Assembly: GCA_032629725.1 (NCBI GenBank)
Contig: JAFEVB010000002.1
Coordinates: forward strand, 2,480,001-2,544,000
Direction of reading: 5' to 3'
DNA length: 64,000 nucleotides
Origin: Gremmenia infestans
Lineage: Eukaryota; Ascomycota; Leotiomycetes; Helotiales; Hamatocanthoscyphaceae
Shown here: positions 57,755 to 64,000 of the stretch, one piece after another
How positions within the stretch are numbered: the stretch's first letter is position 1
Layout of the letters: every line of letters begins with the position of its first letter
Notes under the pieces: generated by a model
The model's database searches: none
What the model saw: only the letters and a program-made list of their open reading frames with translations
Told to the model about the DNA's origin: nothing
Made by a program: the position numbers and the translations under genes

Positions 57755-60561
57755 GGCGTACGTTCGTTTAGCCAGGCTGAACGGATGGTTGTTTGATTCG
57801 GGTGTGTATTAGGACGGCATGAAGAATTTAGTCTCAAATAGTCGTTAAAGTCGAGAAAATGATCGAGGAGAAGTCTCTAGGGTGACGTTCTAAAAACCCG
57901 TATTAGAAAGGCTCTCGTATTCCTATCGCTCGACCATCATTCCCGTCTGCAAGATAGCAGTAACGCTGGCCGGATATTGAAGGAAATAGGACAAAGGAAC
58001 ATACCTCCAATAAAGTCAACAATAGACTCTTCTCAAACGATATCGTGACTGAAAATATGGGCAGATTATTGTGAAGCTTTTCGGGTTCTTCACCGCGTCG
58101 ACAAGGGGCCAGGGACTAACTAGCTAGCCGGACAGGGCAGGGCGCAAGGTTCGAAGGATGGTTGGTACCTAGGTATTTAGGTAGCGCTGAGGGGCAGTAC
58201 GAGTAGGTACGTTGATAAGCTACAATATAAGTGTCTGGTTGGAGAAAGAAAGAGAATGAAGATCAGGAGGCTCAAGGTCTCTCTTGGCTCAAGACTCGGA
58301 TGCAATGTAATAGGTAGGCGTGTAGGTACAGTTGTTGATGCAGTCAGTTCAAAGGAGGGTTGTCCGTTTCCGTTTCCGCAGATTGATTTGGCAGATTGAG
58401 GTTCGATTAATTGGATTGGCTCCCGAGGAGGTGCAGTAGGCCTGAGGCCAGGATACCCACCCAATGCGTGATGGCGGGCAACGCCAGGCGAGTAGCTACG
58501 CTACTGTAATGTGTCGTGGAGCTTACGGATGAAAGAGATTTAGAGTGAGAAAGAAGAAAGGGGAGCGGACTGGTGGACTAGGTAGACTTCTCTAGTAAGG
58601 TACGAGTAAATCAACAGACGGACGGTCTCAAAGATGACAAAAATAATAATGCAAAGATGGGACGCTTTCTTCATTTCCTTTCATTTCCTTCCATCTCCTC
58701 CTTTCCTTTATTTCGAGAATTACGAGTATACCTATTTCAAAGTATAGAGAGAGAGTCCAGTCCAGTCCAGTCCAATCCAGTCAGTACTGTACGGCAAAGC
58801 GGCGCGGCCTTTGATTTGAATGTTGCCGTCCGTGCCATCTACACAAAGCCCGACTATATCCGTCCACCTCCCTATCCTATTGGACGATTGGAGGCCTACG
58901 ACGTTGAGGCAGGGAATCCGCCCTGCTTAAAATGCTTGGAAAGGACCTCGTGCGATTTGAATGAGCCATTCAGGAAAGAATATTTATATTAGTATATCCT
59001 CCCATCCTTCCCCCTCCAATAAACTCTCTCCAAGTTACCAGTGAAGTGAAGCCTTGTCCTGGTATAGACCAAGACCCTACCTATGACATCGGAGGCGTTT
59101 TCCTGCAGCAAGGGTGCTCCATACCGAGGAGGGGAGGGGAGGGTACGTATATTCACGGCCCAACGCCTCCTCTCCATCTTTTGAGTATAAATGTAGATAT
59201 AAACATCCCATACTTGCGTTACATTTGTATACTCAGAAAACTAGAAAACTCAATAAAAAACTTTCTATAAACTCGTGGACATGTCTAAGCAGCCATTTCT
59301 CCCTAGAACAAGCCTTCACCTTCTCACTCATCTACACAATAATATTGCACTCATCACCCACAAGCCACACCACATCTCCTTCCCTTATCGTCCATCCATC
59401 CATCCATCCATCCATCCATTACCCCAAAGCAAATCTCCCCGGTCCGTACGGAGTAACAGAAACAAAAAACCTAGAACAGCTGAAACGTTTCAGATACCGC
59501 ATCCCAGAGTACAATCTTCGCGATCAGCAACAAAATTCATACATGTCCGCTACTACACACTCGGTAAAATCTCGCGGGTCGTTTTCCGATCAGCTTCTTT
59601 ACCCCCTTTTTCCCTTTCCCCCCCCCCAAACATAATCATCAAATCACAAATGATGTCACTTTACAGTACCCCTCATAAATAATCTCATCTCATCTCATCC
59701 TCCCGATGCCTTTTTTTGTGGCTTGTGTATACCAGTAACAAGTGACAAACAAGTACAATGTACAACCAATTCCCCTTAATTTATCCTCTACATCATACAT
59801 ACTCCTTATACCTCCATCCTCACTCATCCATCACCTAGTGAACTAATGAGGATATTATTTTTTCTATATTTCATCTCAACATTACTAATTTTTTTCCTAC
59901 CCTACTCGTGTATTCCTGACTCGGGCGTGGACGGACGTGCTTGTACCTGTCTGTTTTTAGTCCCAAGCCCCAAGCCAAGCCCCAAGCCCATGGCTTATTT
60001 TCTCCACACATTTAGTCTTTACTTGTACCTCCGTACTGACCCGCCGATCCTTCCCGCTTTGGGTGGAACCGTTGGACAGTGTGCTGTACCAAATGCGGGT
60101 CACTACACTTACCGAGTACTGCGCCGAGTATTCGTTATTGTGAAATGGTACTGTAGGTATATGTTGCAGCGCGAAGATGAAAGGGGATGGATAGGGGATG
60201 GAATGTTGGTTGTAAATACTCAGGTAGGTACATATATACATTTGATGGCTTCTTCTAGGGACTACCTCTAGGGGAGGGGTCGTGACGATTAGCGGAAAGG
60301 GGGAATGTTGCGTAACTATCCAAACATCTGCTATGTCATCTACTTCTGTAATATCAGAGCATACACTTATCAATCTCACGTATAGTATAACAAAATAGGA
60401 ATCTTCATTACACGCAAATCAATGACCGTCCCTATCTTATAGAGACTAGAAAAGTAGCACTATGGTATCTCTTCTCAACGCCCGCGTCAAACTCCCCCAT
60501 GTCTAGAGCCCAAACACCTTCGCCATGATGACCTCCAAAGTCCAAGAAAGAAAGAAAGAAA
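57755..60561. other. Intergenic region, 5' leader of the kinase and 3' flank of the Munc13-like gene
   Basis: No credible gene. Simple repeats include tandem GTCCA units near 58755-58780 and (CATC)n at 59391-59419. A long C at 59620 and pyrimidine-rich stretches also occur. Confidence 0.4.
59391..59419. repeat. (CATC)n microsatellite
   Basis: Seven tandem CATC units. Confidence 0.9.
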
Positions 60562-63500
60562 TCATCTCCTCAACGGCAAATTATTCGCTCCAAATCTCGC
60601 TCCTCCGCCACTCGCAAGACTCTGCCTCACAATCGTCTCCGCCGCAGCCGCAGCAGCCAGTCGTTCCTTCTGCCGGCTCCTATCCCTCAAATATGGCGCC
60701 GCTTCTGGCCGCATCCTTAAGATCCTCAATATCATATCATCACTCGGATCAGCCTGCGCCTCCTTCCTCTTCTCCTCTTTTGCCTTCTTCATGGTGCCCA
60801 AATTGCGACTCAGCATGATGCTCTTCGTCCGGCGCATGGAAGTAGACCCCATAAGGCCTCCAAACGAAGCACCCAGACTGGCTGGCGCAGAAAGGCGGTT
60901 CCGCTGTGCTTGTGCGCGTTGCGCGGTTGCAGTGGCCATGCGCTCCGAGGTGCGGATTAGGCTGTCTGTTGTGTCAAAGTAGAAAAAGTTGAGGGAGGCG
61001 AGTTCGTGGTATTTGGGCGATTTCAAAACGTCGGCTGGTACACCCATTGCTTCGCCTGTCTCTTCGTCGCGGACGTAGAAGAAGTCGAAAAGTAGTTGGA
61101 GCCAGCGGAAGACAATGTCTAGTTCTTGCTGGGTAAGGGGTTTTTGGGTGGATGGCTTGTCTGAGAGAGGCGGGACTAGGAGACCTTCGATGGCGAGCAG
61201 GACCTCTTTCCATAGACGAGTCATGACCATAACCATTGATGCATCTGTTAGCGTCTGTTTCATGATGGCGAAGTTCTCATCGAAGTAGGTGAAAAGAGGT
61301 TTCAGCGCATTTTCGATGTCTAGTGGGGTAAGACTCGGGACAATAGATTGGCGATTCTTCCATAGACTTGTAACTGCAGCTACGGAAATGCCTCCTCGTG
61401 ACAGCAACATTTTCAGGGCATCCTGAGAGAGCGATGCGCTGATATATGTGGATAGCTACATAACATTAGATTTGCTATTGTTTCTCATTTGCGATTGTTC
61501 CTCATTTGCAAGAAGACATACCTTATCTGTGATCATTCTGGTCATATCCCTCTCCGTCCGCTTCAGCAACCTGAAAGCCTTGCCAAAATAGAACTGGATA
61601 TCGTCCCGTTCCCCTTCCATACTGACCCGTAGTAGTAGTCGGCCTTGGGTGTCCAGGTTCAACCAGTATTCTCGTGGCATGTAGTCGCTGAAATGTGCAG
61701 GGTCCAACTTGAGGGAAGTCCTTCCCACGTAATCATGATCACCGAAGGTATCCCAATCCCAGACAGTTGCGATGATGTTGAGAGCACCTTGAACTGTGAT
61801 ATCAACTGACTCATCCCAGCGGGGGTTGAGATTTCTCATCACTACCCTAGTCTTCGCCAGTCGCTTTTGATACTCGTCCCCAAGAACCACATATGGGTCG
61901 CTAGTCCCATTCGGATCACAAGCCTTGAGCTCTTCCGCCTCCACAATCTTGATAGTGAAGACATATTTGTTTGTTCGCCGTGACTTTTCACGAGGGGGTG
62001 CATTTTTGGCCAACACTTCTGCACAAGCATCAACATTCATCGTTTTCTCAAGAACATCAAGTTGCTGAACGGCGTATTCGATATTGTTTAATTTCACAAA
62101 AGACTAAGACGTGTCAGCAAGGCCCCAGTAGATTATTGTGGTAGAGTAGTTGTACCTCAGGGTAGAATTGGAAGGGTTCGATTTTCTCCTTGTTGTTCCA
62201 GGCATCCTTGGCAAGCTGCATCCATTTCTCCTGTTTGGTTTGCAAAGCGGCTGCTTCCTGCAAAGGCGACAATCTATCCATTTCTTTACTGAACCTCTGT
62301 TCGATGACCTCGCAGTACCGAGCAAGCCCGACGCCAAAAGATTTCGAAAGGGCTGTCATGAACTTTGCGTACTGGACATCATCATCCCATTCTAACTGAA
62401 ATATTTGATCTGCAGTTTGATTAAACAAACGAAAAATATCGATAATAGAGACACTGTGCCGTTCATCATCTGTAGCGCCGTGTTCTGGATGATCGGATCG
62501 GACTTGGAATTGGTCTTGCTTGATGGCTTCGTTCACGAGCCCTAACATCTTCTCGTCTGTCACAGCGATCCAACGCCATACAAAATCGGCAAGAAGACCC
62601 TCGATGTGAAACGCAAAAGGTCGGTTTGGAAGCGCGGAATGATGGATACGACGGATTTCCACAAGCTCTTTATACAAATCAAAGCCATCCTGTAGATCAA
62701 CCTCGGAGTTGTTGCTTCGCGCAACATGAAGAATTCGCTGAATTAAGTCACCAGCATCGTTTTCGAAGCTCGGGAACATTGTCTCGACGAGAATCGTCAA
62801 AGGATTTACTCCCATGATTTCTGGATTCTTTCGATATCTCTTTTGAATCCGTTCGCAAAGCTTTACAACAGCCTTACCAAGTTGAACAACGTGATAAAAT
62901 TGCCACTCTTCCTGATTCTGCGGCACTTCAGTCTCGAGGTATCCGCGGTATACAGCTGCAGCCTTGGAGGTCAGACCCTCGGTAAGCTGATTCTTGTATG
63001 ATTCAACCTCGCTAGGACCTTGAGAAAAGGAAGGGTCGCTCAAGATATGGTTCTCCAAGACCATGAGAACAGGACCCGGAGAGGGAGGCTTTGTATCGTA
63101 ACAATGTTGCAATAGATCATATAGATCACGAAGAAGAGCGTCATGCAAACTTGAAAGTACTTGGCGATAAAGGGCGAAATCCGACACTGTCCAGTGACTT
63201 TGATCCATTGACGACAAGCCGACAGGTTGAGTATGTGTGTGCGTATGTGCACGTTTAGGTTCAGGAGGCGGAGATTTGACGAATTCAAAGGCAGTGTCGA
63301 TCTCATCTAGTCCAATCTCTTGGTCCAAGAACTTTTGCGCCGCAACATCCAGAAACAGCACAAGCCTAGTGAACTGTGGAATTCGCCAGCGAACGCACAA
63401 TTCAGCTACAAGGTCTATTGAAGCTCGAGACAAGAGCGATGCTGCAACAGGTCCTTCTGCTGATTGGGGAGCATGGAGTTGGTCGAATGTCATTGCGTGC

Positions 63501-64000
63501 ATCAGGATTGATCTGTAAAACGCACGTGGATCTGGGGGGATGAATGTATACGTGGATTCTTCGAGGAAGAGTCGACGAGGGTTATCTTCTTCTATTGACA
63601 AAGAGCTCATATCAGCAGGCTGGTCGAAGGAATAAAATGAGTTGGGCTCCACAGGACTCGCAATTGTTTTAGCCAAGTCGGAATATGCTTTGTCCTCGGA
63701 AAGGCTTGCTGAAGCAGAGTGAACTGGTGGAAGGGGTTTGTTTGTTCCCGTAGTCTTCACGAGTTCAGGCCTGGCTTGCAATATTTCAGCCATCATTTGA
63801 GACAAATCCGGCACTTCACCCTTCTTCCAAGCTTGATATCCTTCGTCGAGATCAAAATCATCACTTCTTAGAGTTCGCTTGGTATTGGAATCAAGGCAAT
63901 GCTGGTAAGCCTTCAGGTCTGTGAGTGCTGCTTCCTCCGTCCAGATTTTTTTGTTGGCATCAATGTCGGATTGTACCTGCGAGTTTCGAAGGCCAAATAT
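60562..64000 (-). CDS. Munc13/Ync13-like C2-MHD protein (partial, runs off the right edge)
   Basis: Three exons are visible (64000-62156, 62103-61522, 61455-60562), giving 1,106 in-frame residues; the start is outside the window. The first exon is alpha-helical and includes an MHD1-like region (LLADFVWRWIAVTDEKMLGL, SIIDIFRLFNQTADQIFQLE). The second exon carries a C2 domain (FTIKIVEAEELKACDPNGTS, DPYVVLGDEYQKRLAKTRVV, NPRWDESVDI, VWDWDTFGDHDYVG) with the Asp pattern of calcium or lipid binding. The third has an MHD2-like helical segment (LTQQELDIVFRWLQLLFDFF) and an Arg/Ala-rich tail. MHD1-C2-MHD2 is the layout of fungal UNC-13 relatives such as S. pombe Ync13, which acts in vesicle fusion at the division site. 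A short His-Thr repeat (HTHTHTH) lies in exon 1. Confidence 0.88.

Overview
The window is nuclear DNA from a filamentous ascomycete. Genes carry short introns with GTAAGT/GTATGT donors, CTAAC/CTGAC branch sites and CAG/TAG acceptors, and intergenic regions are long. The group III HAMP-repeat osmosensing kinase, the Nsp1-type nucleoporin and especially a tandem family of 2EXR-domain genes point to Leotiomycetes (Helotiales, Sclerotiniaceae-like). The taxon is an inference from gene content. No bacterial, viral or CRISPR feature was seen.

Left part (1-18.4 kb): the 3' end of an unidentified gene; a repeat-rich stretch with a MITE-like element nested in a second inverted-repeat element; a Mep/Amt ammonium transporter (minus); a second, inverted copy of the MITE; a CRT10-family gene (plus); about 5 kb without convincing genes; and a kelch-type single-pass membrane protein (plus).

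Middle (18.4-31.2 kb): five tandem plus-strand 2EXR paralogs, of which three are broken and two look intact. Then come a NUC-1/PHO4-type bHLH regulator (plus) and a small two-exon PCC1 gene (KEOPS subunit, minus) that is easy to miss.

Right-centre (31.7-46.5 kb): a compact housekeeping block. It holds CDC14 phosphatase (+), 14-3-3 (-, with a GC-AG intron), mitochondrial ATPase inhibitor (+), nucleoporin NSP1 (-), a LAA2-like AP-1 accessory candidate (+) and a three-RRM protein of the Nam8/Ngr1/Csx1 type (-). A possible copia LTR fragment lies between 14-3-3 and the ATPase inhibitor.

Right part (46.5-64 kb): about 7 kb without recognisable genes but with many simple repeats; a group III hybrid histidine kinase (OS-1/BOS1 type, -) whose reading frame is broken by one base just before the receiver domain; and the 3' two-thirds or so of a Munc13/Ync13-like C2-MHD protein (-), running off the right edge.

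Most notable: (i) the five-gene 2EXR array, with the same conserved Trp codon turned into TAG in two members, a RIP-like change; (ii) the single-base frameshift in the osmosensing kinase, together with Lys at the site equivalent to BOS1 Gln369; (iii) the nested and inverted MITE-like elements around the ammonium transporter. All coordinates come from hand translation and splice-site reading; no database search was run.
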